DNA of 64,000 nucleotides from Osedax fenrisi. Its lineage: Eukaryota > Annelida > Polychaeta > Sabellida > Siboglinidae. The notes under the pieces are model-generated. The model did not search any database. It saw only the letters and a program-made list of their open reading frames with translations, and had not been told where the DNA came from. Where the stretch lies: positions 39,991,389 through 40,055,388 of the forward strand of contig OZ025244.1 of NCBI GenBank assembly GCA_964019155.1, given 5' to 3'. Below are positions 12,261-24,735 of this stretch, one piece after another. Made by a program: the position numbers and the translations under genes. Every line of letters begins with the position of its first letter. Position 1 is the first letter of the stretch.

Positions 12261-13125
12261 ATTGATATTATAGTATACTAAGGTACAACAATAAGTGAAT
12301 ATCGCTTATTATATAACGCAACAATGCACTGTACCCATGGTTACGAAGAAGATTTGTAACTAATTAATTTAAGATTTAGGATTTAGTTTAGTCTAGTTTA
12401 GCACGGACGATATTCGTTGTAAATGGTGTCGTTATAACAATAGTTTGTTACGTCATACAACAATATACAACAATAGACTTACGGTATCTGGGAAACTTTT
12501 TAATTTCTTTAATTTCGTATTATTCTTTGTTTATATCAACAAATATGTATACTTTATACTTTCGACTATATATATTTACTTAAATAAATTATAATTTTAT
12601 AATTACCGATAAATCGATGTTAATAAAAACGCGGTGATATTTGTGAAATCAAAATATACCATTCAACAAATAACGTATTGCGAAACCTAATTAAATTCGT
12701 AGATTTATAATATTACCGTTAATTGTAAGAATTATGTCCGATTATAAAGTAAGGTAATTTGATGTTATAAATTTAGTAATGTTTAAATGTATTGTATGCG
12801 ATCATATCATTTTAATATGTTACTTAAGTAAAATAAATTACCTTACCTAATCGAGCATGCTCACAAATTGCTGACACGATCTTCTATTCATCCCTATTAT
12901 CCATCAAGTTGGTCAATTCTTCCTCATGGCATGCAGTATCTTCTATCATTTGATCTATGAATGTGTTAGTCGGTCTTTAGCGGGAATGTTACATACAAAG
13001 ACAACTCAACTAATATTATAAATATAAACGTAACGTAATATCGATCATACCTACCAGTAACACTTATATGTTATATTACGTTATATTCTAAATAACGATT
13101 ACGTCTTTAACCACGTGACGATGTC
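12261..13125. other. AT-rich sequence, nothing recognised
   Basis: No open frame of note, no repeat match within the window. Confidence 0.4.
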
Positions 13126-13126
13126 G

Positions 13127-13270
13127 TCGTAGGGTGATCACGTGATAATGAGGGTGATCACGTGTTAATGAGGGTGATCACGTGATAATGAGGGTGATCA
13201 CGTGCTAATGAGGGTGGTCACGTGATAAAGGGGGGGGGGTGATCAGGTGATAATGAGGGCGATCACGTGA
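13127..13270. repeat. 20-bp minisatellite carrying CACGTG E-boxes
   Basis: About seven units of GTGATCACGTGATAATGAGG. Most units keep the palindrome TGATCACGTGA, so the block presents some six CACGTG sites at helical-phase spacing of about two turns. One unit has a G-run interruption (13227-13238). Confidence 0.9.
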
Positions 13271-14431
13271 CGAACACAACTTCCTCTATTCTTTATGTTC
13301 GGCAGTGTTAGTAGGTTAGTAGGTATGGCGTTTTCGCTAGGGGAAATTAACCAGTTCAAGATGTCATTCATCCAGTTTCTTTTTGGACGACATCTATTTC
13401 TACTTCCTTCAACCTAATATTTAAAGATAATCCTAGCTAGTTATTCATGTCTAAATATATGCCCAACAAAGTCATTTTCTAAGTAAAACGATGTATATCT
13501 ACTGTTGTTGATAAGTGAAAACTATTTTGTAGTATTATTATGTAGTATACTACATAATATATTATTGTAGTATTATTTAGTTATTCTATTATATTGATAC
13601 CATATTCTATGATCGAATGTGAGAATAGTCTATGCGAATAAACGTTACTTTTCCTATTATATTCAACACTATTTATACAGCCAAATTACTTATTTCACCG
13701 TTTATTAACACGCTCCATTATAAGTAATTTTAAAGATTAATGTTAATCTTGTTCCGTAAAGATAACTTACCTGCATACCTATATGTTTACTATCATTTCT
13801 AATGAATTATTTACTTGCATTGGTGCACGTAAGACCTACATCGTAGCCTACAATGTGTGTGGGTGCAATCGTAACTCATTGCTTGGTAATTTATGTTAGC
13901 CATCTAGTATTATTAAATAAAATATACTTTCTCAATTTAAAATGTTTGAAATTATTTTATAATTAAATTGTATTAATTTATCGAAAATATATTATATAAA
14001 ATAATAAATAAACATTAGTAATCGAATTATAATACTATAAAACACACACACGAACACACGCACACGTGTATCGAATACACTCAGAGATAGCATTAAGGTA
14101 ACATATTAAATATATATATAACCATTGTATCATATTCTATAAATATATGTTATAGTATTCCTAGGCATTATCTAATCAATTGAGTTATAACAAGTGGATA
14201 TATATATATACGTAACAATAAATTCATGTACTGCATGTACTACTTGGTATATAATGATAAGTGTATACTACTACTATATAGTATTCGTTATAGTAAACTT
14301 AACGGCTACTATGTAGGTTATAGTATCCCGAGTTACGATATAAGTGTACACACACATACATACATACATATGTATCGCGGTGTATACTATAACTAAGGTA
14401 CCTGGGTATTCCTAGCATTCTAGAGTTATAG
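13271..14431. other. Non-coding, nothing recognised
   Basis: AT-rich; a CA-rich patch at 14040-14070. No supportable gene. Confidence 0.4.
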
Positions 14432-14885
14432 CAAAGATTTTCCGAAGGAAAGATATAACACTTACGCGAAATCGTGTAATTCGAATTTGTATACAAAATA
14501 CCCTGGTGCCACCTATAGCGGGTTACTTTTAGGAACTTTGTGTTGTTTATAATGTAAATTCGTATTTAACTATACACTTTTAAAATGTTAAATAATATGC
14601 TTTAAATTAATATTTATATGATGAAAACTAAGTGTTCATTACTAATATATAACAAACAAATATGATATTTATGTTTTAAATGCTATAAATATATATTTAG
14701 TAAGTAAAAGTTAATTTATATTGCATGTAATTTAATAGAGCAATGAAAACATTGTTGTATGCAAACAGAGCCGAACCTAAATCTATTTCAGTGATATCGA
14801 TACTGCTGTTAGCAGCGGCTGGGGATATTACTAAATTACGTTGCATGCATAGGGAGTGTTATATCTTTGCTTCGCAAAATCTTTG
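14432..14885. mobile_element. MITE family B, copy 2, with 31-bp inverted ends and 7-bp target duplication
   Basis: Left end CAAAGATTTTCCGAAGGAAA and right end TTTGCTTCGCAAAATCTTTG are inverted repeats over about 31 bp with few mismatches. The insertion is flanked on both sides by GTTATAG (14425-14431 and 14886-14892). No coding capacity. The duplication length of 7 is close to hAT (8) or MuDR-like ranges; I do not assign a superfamily. Confidence 0.85.
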
Positions 14886-14892
14886 GTTATAG

Positions 14893-15454
14893 TATACTAT
14901 AGTATACCCTTATCATAGACATTATAACACACTATACTCGCGATGCTGGGGTCAATGTGTGAACCCTGATGTACATCTATAAATATCGTGAACCTAGTAA
15001 AACTATACAGTGTATAGGTGTATAGGTGTTCACGTAGGCGTACATGATGGTACCTATAATACAGATGTATAGACTAACTATACAAATACGGTAACATAAT
15101 AATTAATAATCATATATGCTAATATAGATACATACGGTAAACTACAAATGACATATAGGTGCGATCTGTTACACTTATAGGTACAATCCCGTATCCACAT
15201 ATTGTATATAATCACGTACACATCTAACGGGTGAACACATAACGGACGGCGTCCGTCGGACGCAGGCGTTACGACCACTACTTATTGGTAGTAAGATGAA
15301 ATAACTAAACTCAACAATATACATTGATAATGACGCTAACAAATGTATCGATAATAAACGGTTAACTCGGAGCTTTACGTCTGCACATCGTAATTGTATT
15401 CAATATGATCTAAATATACATGCAAGTATACGCTAATCAATATAAGTGACACAT
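14893..15454. other. Non-coding, nothing recognised
   Basis: Contains a small GC-rich self-complementary patch near 15243-15263 (GGACGGCGTCCGTCGGACG). No supported gene; the minus-strand ORF at 15078-15278 lacks any recognisable domain. Confidence 0.35.
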
Positions 15455-15800
15455 CCCAGCAAACAGTAAGAGCAGCATAATAGCAGCATAACAGCATATG
15501 CTAGATCCTCAAATGTTTACATTGTGCTATTATGCTGCTCTTAAATGTATATTATGCTGCTATTATGCTGCTATTATTAGAAGAGCAGCATAATAACAGC
15601 ATAATATACTTTTAAAATTAATAGCAGCATAATAGCAGCATAAGGGCAGCATAATAGAAGCATAACAGCAGCATAATAGCGTGACAAATTAATAGCAGCA
15701 TAATATACATTTAAGAGCAGCATAATAGCACAATGTAAACATTTGAGGCTCTAGCATATGTTGTTATGCTGCTATTATGCTGCTCTTACTGTTTGCTGGG
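15455..15800. mobile_element. MITE family A (CCCAGC ends, AGCAGCATAAT units), copy 1
   Basis: Ends are CCCAGCAAACAGTAAGAGCA and its inverse. Terminal inverted repeats of about 80 bp, and the body is itself built of AGCAGCATAAT-like 11-mers in both directions, so the whole element can fold into a hairpin. Flanked by AT on each side (2-bp target duplication). Copies at 28428-28660 and 55859-56119. Confidence 0.9.
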
Positions 15801-15952
15801 ATAGTCTACGAAATCATAATGCTACTCTAGTCATCCGATAGCATATAGGTTATCTTAATCTGTTCTTCAGTGCACATATTTCTAGGCATATATCCTATAA
15901 GCTATATATATATAGATTATATTATAATTCGGCATTACAATATAATTATATA

Positions 15953-15954
<2 letters not shown>

Positions 15955-16018
<64 letters not shown>
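15955..16018. repeat. (AT)n microsatellite, ~64 bp
   Basis: Pure AT run. Confidence 0.95.
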
Positions 16019-16211
16019 TAGGGTGGGTGGCCGGCGTTGCCCGTGAATGAGACTATTTTAGGTGTGGGTGTAATGGGTTAGTTGAGACCATTGGGTCTTT
16101 TTTAGATTTTTATATAATGTTTTCTAGTAGTCAGTGGGCCGTTATTTATCTTTTTTTTATTTTAATGAAAAAATCCAATCTAACCACAACTGTGAAAATA
16201 ACAATATAAAT

Positions 16212-16960
16212 AAATATTATTTTATAGGCTCACTCGGGAAGTAATGCAGCTAAAAAAAACCACCAATATTAAAACTTAATCCAATTAACAACAATGAAAA
16301 TAACTAATACTCCAAATATCACTGAACACACACACACACACATATCACTATACTTTTATAGGTCCACTCGGTAAGTAATGCAGCTAAAAAAAACTACCAA
16401 TATTAAAACTTAACCCAACCTAACCAAAACTTTGAAAATAAATAAAATTCAAAATATCAATGACCATACACATACATATATCAATATGCGTTTATAGGCT
16501 AACTCTTGAAGTAATGCAGCTAAAAAAAACTTACACAAATTAAAACTTAACCCAACCTAACCACAACTGTGCAAATATCCTTGTATAAGCTCACTCGGGA
16601 AGTAATGCAGCTAAAAAAACCTACACAAATTAAAACTTAACCCAACCTATCCACAACTGTGAAAATAACAATATAAATGAATATGCTTTTATAGGTTAAC
16701 TCGTGAAGTAATGCAGCTAAAAAAAAACTTACACAAATTAAAACTTGACCCAACCTAACCACAACTGTGAAAATAACAATATAAATGAATATGCTTTTAT
16801 AGGCTCACACGGGAAGTAATGCAGCTAAAAAAAATCTACCAATATTAAAACTTAACCCAACCTAAACACAACAGTGACAATAAATATAACTAAAAATATC
16901 AATTACCACATACACACATATATATTTGTATAGACTCACTCGGTATGTAATGTATATAAT
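16212..16960. repeat. 91-137 bp tandem repeat (satellite), six full copies
   Basis: Each unit begins TATAGGCTCACTCGGGAAG, continues TAATGCAGCTAAAAAAAAC, then ATTAAAACTTAACCCAACCT and CACAACTGTGAAAATAA. Copies begin near 16225, 16358, 16494, 16586, 16690 and 16799, with a degenerate one at 16928. Period varies because the 3' part of each unit is of different length. Confidence 0.9.
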
Positions 16961-18125
16961 TATATATAATAAACATATATAATTATAGAATAGATTTTAG
17001 AAAAAATATTTTTTATAAATCTATATTTTTTCTTTGACCATATATATATGATGACATTTGGCGAAATATTAAAACAGAGATGGAAACCCTATTATTCATA
17101 TTTTCATGATTTTTCTGATTTTATTACATGTATTTTCGTACTCATAATCTGATGAATTCATAATTTATACGAAACATTTACCGGAAGTCTGTCAAATAGA
17201 CTATTCTAAAATCATGTATTTTTCACTTTTTCGGCCGTAGCTCGAAGAATATTAAACATAAGAAGTCACAATTTATCAAAGTATATTCTATTTTAATTAA
17301 CTATTTAATAAAGTTAAAATTATTTAAATCGAATAATTATTGTAGATTTTGATTTTTTATATCACCTATGTTTAATAATTTATGTTTAGGACTACATGAC
17401 TTACATGTCGTAGATAGGAAATAATTAATATAAACTCGTAACGTAAACAATATTAACTCGATTTTACTCGTTCGTGAACTTTTTCTCAATAATACGGGTA
17501 AATAAATTCCGATTTACCAATTGTTATTTCGATATTCAAACCGGAAGTACCATTTCGTAAATCTACGTAATGTATTCGAAATTAAAGAAACTCATTTTTA
17601 CGAAATTATTTACGATAAAATTCTCCACGATAATGTTTGTTATTAAAAATTTGCGTCGAATTTAAATTTTTCGATTACGTAAATCGATCAAAAAATGACA
17701 CTATTTGACGATTATTGGTATCGCGTGAATACATATTCAAAAAAGTAAATCATTCATGTTACCCCCGCTGCCCCACTTTATCTCCCGACGTTTTCCTTAC
17801 GTTTTCCTTACGGCGAATTTTAATTATTTGAATTTATATAAAATATAAAATATTAAATTTTAACGATAAAAACCCAAAATACTACCAGAAATATTGCCCG
17901 TAGATGAAAATGAGTGTGCGCATACTATGTATTCCTAAATATATTTCGAGTAGCTAATCTCATATGTATACATTGGCAAAAAATTTCAAATCGAGCATTA
18001 TTTGAATTTAAGTACACACTTTGTTGAGATTTTTTACGGAAAAAGACTTTTATGGGAAAGAGATTTTGAAAAATTTTGAAAAAAAATTACACCTCAATTT
18101 AAAAAAATTATTTTCCTATCCTTTA
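16961..18125. other. AT-rich non-coding sequence
   Basis: No gene or repeat recognised. Confidence 0.4.
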
Positions 18126-18409
18126 ACGTCGAGGTGGGGACGGCTCGGCCTGCGGCCTCGGCGTACGAGCCCGCCGCGCACCACCTAATTAAAGTATGTT
18201 TAGACGAATATATATATAGATATATATCTATAAACTATAGGTATATGTTTATTTGTGAATTAATCTACACTCTCACATACGAGAACAACTACAACTATAA
18301 CGTACTTACACTACCACTACTACTATCGCCATCTACAATAATTATAAACACTATACTACAATAGAACCGGTCCGGCGCAGTTAAACACTACGTATACCCC
18401 CACGGAGCA

Positions 18410-18535
18410 ATGAAAGAAGACCTCGTACTAATAGTAATGCTGGCGGCCAGCGCACTGCTGGCTGTCCTGGTGGTCGCCGTCAACGTCCCTAACACGCTTA
18501 TGGGAATTCCGTTCGTTAAAATACGTCAAGTTTAG
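18410..18535 (+). CDS. Small single-pass membrane peptide (41 aa)
   Basis: ATG at 18410 in a fair context (GAGCAATGA) reads MKEDLVLIVMLAASALLAVL, then VVAVNVPNTLMGIPFVKIRQ, V, stop TAG. Acidic start, about 20 hydrophobic residues, basic tail: a single-pass micropeptide. Its layout resembles the peptides at 5463-5618 and 10324-10479, though sequence similarity is weak. It sits in a locally GC- and CpG-rich island (18125-18190 and 18400-18620), unlike the surroundings, which favours a real gene. Function unknown. Confidence 0.45.
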   Translation: MKEDLVLIVMLAASALLAVLVVAVNVPNTLMGIPFVKIRQV

Positions 18536-18809
18536 CGGTTCGTCGCACAGGTTAGCTCGCGTAGTCATGACGACGCGGTCGTGACCACTGAAGCGTGACG
18601 AGTACGTACTTTAGACGATATCGAACGCGCGCATGGCTATATTTCACTCATAAGATGTATGAATATGTATGATATTTGTATTACCGGCTATATTCAGTTG
18701 ACTAAGGAGATCGAAATGGGTAGTTGTTACCGCTACAAGTCCCGTTCGGAACAATAAATTAGTAATCAATTAATATGTAGATGTGATATTATATACTTAT
18801 ATATCAAAA

Positions 18810-18957
18810 CATGGTAGGCTCTCGTTAAAACTACGGATGCCTTAACACGAGAGCGCTTCGAAGGGTCACTAGAGCAATTTGGTTATTAGTATACATTCCA
18901 TCCACAACGTTCCTGGATAGGATGAAGGGACTTCACCAGAATAAAATAAATTAAAAA
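18810..18957 (+). mobile_element. tRNA-headed SINE, 5'-truncated copy
   Basis: Matches the 3' two thirds of the SINE family described at 45226 (TCTCGTTAAAAC..ATGCCTTAAC..GAGAGCGCTTCGAAGGG..CCTGGATAGGATGAAGGGAC) but lacks the A and B boxes. Confidence 0.8.
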
Positions 18958-19377
18958 AACAACGAAATATTGAATTAACTGATAACTATAGTGATTAATG
19001 TATTAATGAAGCCGTCTACTAATCCCCTGACCTCCGTATCACTGTTATACTAACTCGTCTAATCTACAACACCACAACTACACGGTAGTATAACTTTACA
19101 CTCGACCCCGACCTGCTCAGTCGCCAGTAATACACTGCACCGAAATCACCGATAATACTATAGTATATATACTAGTAGTATACTATTAGTATACTAATAC
19201 TAGAAAACACTTGTTTACGACGGCACTGAATTCCCTTCCCATCCCTTACTTTGCTGATATGACGTAATACTTACTACTCCGAAATCCATCGCAAAATTGA
19301 AATAGGCTTGAGCTATGGTATTATTGTATAATTCGCAACTTCGTCGTCTCATTCACGTTTTTATATTTTGGTTAACA

Positions 19378-19655
19378 AGTTATTTCATCCCATCCAGGAA
19401 CTTAGAAAACATATTTACTTATAACCAAATAGCTCTAATGTTCCTTCGATACCTATTTAAGGCACCCATGTTTTCAATGATGTATACATAAATGTATTAT
19501 GTATACATAAGTATACATATATTATATACGCAATTATATGAGATCACTTCTAAATATTATTTGAGGACCTATTGTACTGGTACGGAAGGGGTGTGAACCC
19601 GTGTACTACTGCTTGCGTGTCTGACGCCTTAGCCAACTGAGCCACTCGGGCAGTT
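19378..19655 (-). mobile_element. tRNA-headed SINE, full-length copy
   Basis: On the minus strand: tRNA-like head (CTGCCCGAGTGGCTCAGTTG, B-box region GGGTTCACACC) followed by the family body and 3' end. A TA-rich expansion interrupts the body at about 19478-19520. Confidence 0.85.
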
Positions 19656-20819
19656 CAATTATCATTAACTATTAACAAGATTAACATTGACGTCGTACTT
19701 CTCCGCAAAAGATTAACAGTACCGCAGTATCGTGTGTCCTCCCCTACATTATAAACATATAAGTATACGCGTGGTAATGGTGGAGAGGGGTATAGTATAG
19801 TAGATGTGTCCTCTAAGCACACACACATATCATCTTGTACCATTCACCCATTACAACTCAGCATAAGCATGAACTATAGCCTACTTATTACTCTTTAAGG
19901 GACGAGCGGTGCTACTGGGTTTATCATGATAACACCTCTTTTAAATTAGTTTATGAACACATTTGTAATTGATTAATTGAACATCTATACATCTAATAAG
20001 TGTGATATAAATCATCATATTCTATATACTCCACATATTAAAATATATGTGTAGAACGAGAAAAGTTTGTCCCTCAATTATTCTGTTTTGTTTAATTTAT
20101 ACACGTTGACTTTTTTATCCGTTATTTTATTCTCATATTATTATTGTCTTCACTGTAAGTTTTATTTAACATTAATTATATAATACCAAGGATAAATGTC
20201 ATCGGCTGGTTCTCTCTGAAATTGTTACATTTTGTACTCCGTGATAGACACATTTCAGTGGTATATTTATTTATATTTCAATGATTTAAATTTATATTTT
20301 TGAATCAAAGATATAAAGGATATTTATTTATCTGTCATATCAAAATGTATATATTTAAATTATATTCTTCTATATAAATATTTTAATTAAGAATATATTT
20401 ATAAATTAGATTTGAATTGAACGATATTTTTTATATAAATTATGTAATTATTCCAAATAATATAATGTGTATTAACAAATATTATGAATTAAATATAATC
20501 ATATTGAAATAATTGATTTTAAAAGAGTTTTTGCTATGATTTTTATATCAAATTAAAATGTGTACTCTTGGACAATGATGATATACCATATAATCACTAA
20601 ATTGGAAAATAAAAATGTCACAAAATATGTATTAGCAGATGTCCTGTACTTGGTCATATCTAAATAAAACTATGCAATACCCTATATATATATTTCTTAT
20701 TTTAAATTATATTCGTATATGTTTTTTTCTCCTAGTAATCTTAAATGACGAAAGACTCGATAAGATCTTCTTCTTCCTTCATCAAGGCATTTGCCAAATA
20801 TGATTTTATTATTTATTTA

Positions 20820-20864
<45 letters not shown>

Positions 20865-21464
20865 CTGTATATATATATACCTAAATAGTATATCTTAATT
20901 GTATATTTAATTTGTTCGTATATTATAGTATTAACACATTATTACATTTTAAGAGTTCTTTATTTATAAATAATAGTAACAATTTTATAATTACGATTTA
21001 CAGAAGTTCGTGTGATGGATGAGTTGTATATCCTAAAGTTTCAAGATTCTTGATTCTAGAATCATCTTATGGAAATCAACAGAAAAACTATTTTCAATAA
21101 TAATAAATCTTTATTTTGAAAATAATATCACTGTATTATAATTGTATTGTTCTATTATTTACAATTATTAAATAACATATACATATATATGAATGAATGA
21201 ATTAATTCAGTTTATAGACAACGTCTAAGGATGATCAGTGAAAGCGATCAGCTTTATTGATTCGAAACCTCCTAACAATTATATATATACAAATACCTCC
21301 ATAGACGTATGATATTCATAGTATGTCGTATGTCTATAAACTGATTTCATTCATTCATGCATATATATACTATATGACATATCACAGTTACTACCCCATT
21401 AATCACTTACATACATGCATATCTTCGTATATAACCTACCACTTACTTTCAACAATCTTTTCTT
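19656..21464. other. AT-rich non-coding sequence
   Basis: No gene recognised. Includes (AT)n at 20827-20862. The phrase around 20740-20815 (CTTCTTCCTTCATCAAGGCA) recurs inverted near 22640-22700, marking an unnamed dispersed repeat. Confidence 0.4.
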
Positions 21465-21691
21465 CTATGCTCTTTAATATTATGTCGAACTCACTAAACT
21501 CCGGCCAGGTTTCACCCTACATCATAACTGCCATACTATCTAATAGTACAACAAAATATAACCTTGAATCAAACTCCCTTAGCTACAACTTACCCTTATT
21601 AAGTAACATACCAGAAATAATTGTTTCCGAAAAACTTATCGCCCATATAAATAAACATAATAATTCGACCGTTTCAAAACTATTTTCATAA
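21465..21691 (+). pseudogene. CR1/L2-type LINE, N-terminal RT fragment
   Basis: Reads NSLNSGQVSPYIITAILSNS, then SYNLPLLSNIPEIIVSEKLI and AHINKHN. This matches the RT block of CR1/L2 elements normally running SLSSGIFPx-LKxAxIxPLLKK ... NYRPISNLPFLSKxLExxVxxQL. Key residues are altered and no further RT motifs follow, so it is a short dead fragment. Confidence 0.65.
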
Positions 21692-21699
21692 GGGCCCAG

Positions 21700-21860
21700 T
21701 ATTCAAGGTTGTAGTTAAACTGCAGTTAATCTCAATTTGTTGTCAACTTTTATCTGGACTTAAACTGAAGATACATCTGTAGTTCAACTGCAGATAAAAC
21801 TGTAGTTAAACTGTAATTCAACTGTAGATAAAACTGTAGTTTAACTGCATTATACTTCGG
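21700..21860. repeat. AACTGCAGTT-type short tandem/inverted repeats
   Basis: Repeated variants of GTAGTTAAACTGCAGATAAA in both senses. Confidence 0.7.
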
Positions 21861-23340
21861 TATACCTTCAATACTATCAGTAACTAATCTCTTTCTCTCT
21901 CTATCACTCCCATCCTTACTCTTTCACCTATGTGTAGGCAGTTAGACTACGTGTAGGTTAGTTCAGGATTACTACTAGTAGGTATAACATATATAACATG
22001 TTTACAAGTGGTATGATAAGGCTAACGAATGCATATATGCAGTATGAACGTATATACGATCATCCGCTAAATAGGATAGCGAGATTTAAATTAATTATAA
22101 TATTTGATTTTTATAAAAATGTTCTTTTTATAAAAATCCTTATAAAGAACGTATTACTTATAGATGTACTAGTATACCATTGTATATATACCAGTTACAT
22201 ATCAGTTACCCTGCATAATATACATTAGTTATTAAAATCTACATATTATAATATATAATATATAATGTATTTAAATTGTCATTACTAATTCGGGACAATA
22301 CAGCGTCATTTAATAAGTATAATATTTATATTTTTATAGTTGACAATATTATATTTTATTCAACTTTTACATTATAATTTAAAAGTACCTAGTAGGTACT
22401 ACCTACCCACTTCCCTATATGAAATGAATATACTTGCGAATATACATACGTATATTATGATAATAGAAGTTGATTGTAAAATGAAATTTTATTAAATGTA
22501 GATTATTAAAATAATACAAATACACTTTATAACGTACGCAGTATGATATGGTATTGCTATACTTTAATATATTGAACACATATAATAGTCATTTAATATA
22601 TATATATATATAAAATAAAATAAAATAATAAAATCAGATTTGGTAATTGCCTGGGTGAAGGAAGAAGCAGAGCTTATCAAGTCTTTCACCCTTTTATGAT
22701 TACGAGGAGAACAAATTATATAGGAATATAATTAAAATCAAGAAATAGTAGAACAAAAAATAGAGTGAAAAATTAAATTATTAAAATAAATCATCAACTC
22801 ATAAAGCATAAACCACCATAACATATCAACTTTCCGAATGTAGGTTCATCAAGTCCAAAACCTTAGGGAATATACTTTCGCCAATAGTATATACACTGGA
22901 AACATTTGGAGCCAGCAAATGCATCCATACTACCCGATATAAAATATGACAAATTTATGAATTAAGAGTCAACGAAATAAAAAAAAAAACAAATTCCATA
23001 ATTATTCTACTACATCTTAATATAAATATATAAATGTAATAAAAGAAAAAAATAATTAAAAATAATACAATTATAAATAGTAACAAATGTATAAGTTTAT
23101 ATTCTTTATAAATAGTAGAACATGATTTAGATAAAATAATAAAAATACAATAATATTATTAAAAAACTCCTCGTAATCTAATCATCATTATAATAAAATA
23201 TATAAATATATATATAAACATATAATAAAATTATAATAAAAATTATATATATATATATACAAATGCATACACATATATATTTGTATTATTGTAATCACGA
23301 TATAAATATATACTTATATATATTTTATATATATTATTTG

Positions 23341-23384
<44 letters not shown>

Positions 23385-23606
23385 TATAATATATTACACA
23401 ATATATATACACGATATTTACATTACATTTATACAATATATATACACAATATATACATGATATTCATACGACATTAATGTCGATCCGTCATCTGAAACGT
23501 TCGATACGTTACAGATCACTATATATTACATAATACTAATTGTGGCGGTACGGTACAACGTAGGATCTCGCTCTCGGAGGTGTTCTCACTGCGAGAAATC
23601 GTCTTA
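21861..23606. other. AT-rich non-coding sequence
   Basis: No gene recognised; (AT)n at 23345-23380; inverted partner of the 20740 repeat near 22640-22700. Confidence 0.4.
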
Positions 23607-23845
23607 GGGTGTGTTTTTGGTGAACCACAGGTGTAACAACCACAGGTGGAACAACCACAGGTGTACGAGAAATTCGTATTCACTGCATGTAAAAATCCAA
23701 CTGTTACAAACCAGACGTGTGCAGTGAATACGAATTTCTCGTACACCTGTGGTTGTTCCACCTGTGGTTGTTACACCTGTGGTTGTTACACCTGTGGTTG
23801 TTACACCTGTGGTTGTTACACCTGTGGTTGACCAAAAACACACCC
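23607..23845. mobile_element. Palindromic MITE, PIF/Harbinger-like
   Basis: Ends GGGTGTGTTTTTGGT and ACCAAAAACACACCC are exact inverses, flanked by TTA on both sides (23604-23606 and 23846-23848), the 3-bp TWA-type duplication used by PIF/Harbinger elements. Arms continue as inverted arrays of CACAGGTGT/ACACCTGTG units (three left, six right) around a short core. ORFs predicted here (TTGVTTTG) are repeat artefacts. Confidence 0.85.
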
Positions 23846-23859
23846 TTACATTTCGTCGT

Positions 23860-24110
23860 ACTTCTACGATACAATGAAAATGTGATCGTAGTTAAGAATA
23901 CGTGATGATAACATCGTGAACGAGATTCCGTGACTGTATATTATACAGTGTAAACGCGCACTTAGTGCGGTGCGATGTGTGTGTAACGTGGACAGTTGGA
24001 CAGTTGGACAGTTGTTACATCGCACCGTGATACACCTGTAGCGTGTCCACCCGTCCGCGAGACCAACTGTCCACGTGAATACCGGTGATCTCGTGCGAAG
24101 TGTCCAGTTC
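23860..24110. other. Region of GGACAGTTGGACAGTT tandem and inverted repeats
   Basis: GC-richer patch. CACGTGGACAGTTGG occurs with its inverse around 24058-24078, and CGGTGCGATGT at 23968 pairs with ACATCGCACCG at 24015, so this may be another hairpin MITE. No TSD identified. A related patch lies at 38395-38480. Confidence 0.45.
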
Positions 24111-24179
24111 AATAATTATTTATAAATAGTATAATTTACATCGCGAACGAAATCACGAAATAAATAAAAAACTCCGCAT

Positions 24180-24480
24180 GAAATCACTGATTACCATTTT
24201 GGCTACACCACACCCTTATCGAACATTCCAGTGGCACTCTATACATATGTCCTCATCGCTGCTGTGTCCTCCTCCTCTCCGGGTGGACAACGTTATATGG
24301 GCTGGTCTGAGAGTATCACGATGTCGTGGTCAACACTAGACAGTTGTGACCTCCTCCTCCGGTTCGGGTTCTAATCGCTACCACGTCACTTCCGGTGGTA
24401 AACGTACACGACAGTCTCGCCCCTTCCGCCCGATCAGTGTTCATCACGTGATAGTGTGACGATTCACCTATTCGGGGTCA
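24180..24480 (-). other. CpG-rich segment, candidate for missing 3' exons of the NACHT-WD gene
   Basis: Noticeably richer in C, G and CpG than its surroundings. Minus-strand frames include CTFTTGSDVVAIRTRTGGGG and, further on, PAHITLSTRRGGGHSSDEDI ending at a TAA near 24216. Neither could be joined to the upstream exons by a sound splice pair, so they are only candidates. Confidence 0.25.
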
Positions 24481-24495
24481 CGTGATGGCGGTTTA

Positions 24496-24530
<35 letters not shown>

Positions 24531-24536
24531 TATATA

Positions 24537-24735
24537 TTTGCCTTGTGTGGGAACCCACACAAGGCAAAGATAACAGAGGTCGCCGACGATTGAACTATGT
24601 TGATGTGTTAAAAAAGGACACATGTCTCCTAGAGAAGGAAGAGATAAGAACCTTCATACTCGATAGAGATATCTCACGGGAGTTGACTCATACTGATGCT
24701 CCAGTAGACGATGAATATCATCCTCGAAATAAGCA
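24537..24735 (+). pseudogene. RTE/jockey-type LINE, C-terminal fragment
   Basis: Reads VWEPTQGKDNRGRRRLNYVD, then VLKKDTCLLEKEEIRTFILDRD, the same C-terminal tail as at 600-895. The 5' edge is a perfect 15-bp-arm palindrome (24537-24568), suggesting inversion at the truncation point. A (AAGT)-like tail follows near 24732. Confidence 0.75.

Noticed and set aside
15455..15800. CRISPR-like array of repeated AGCAGCATAAT units
   Set aside because: Units are contiguous without spacers, occur in both senses inside inverted ends, and the DNA is eukaryotic.
23646..23843. Cys-Gly repeat protein (CGCYTCG) resembling a metallothionein or cuticle protein
   Set aside because: It is the translation of the CACAGGTGT units of a palindromic MITE.
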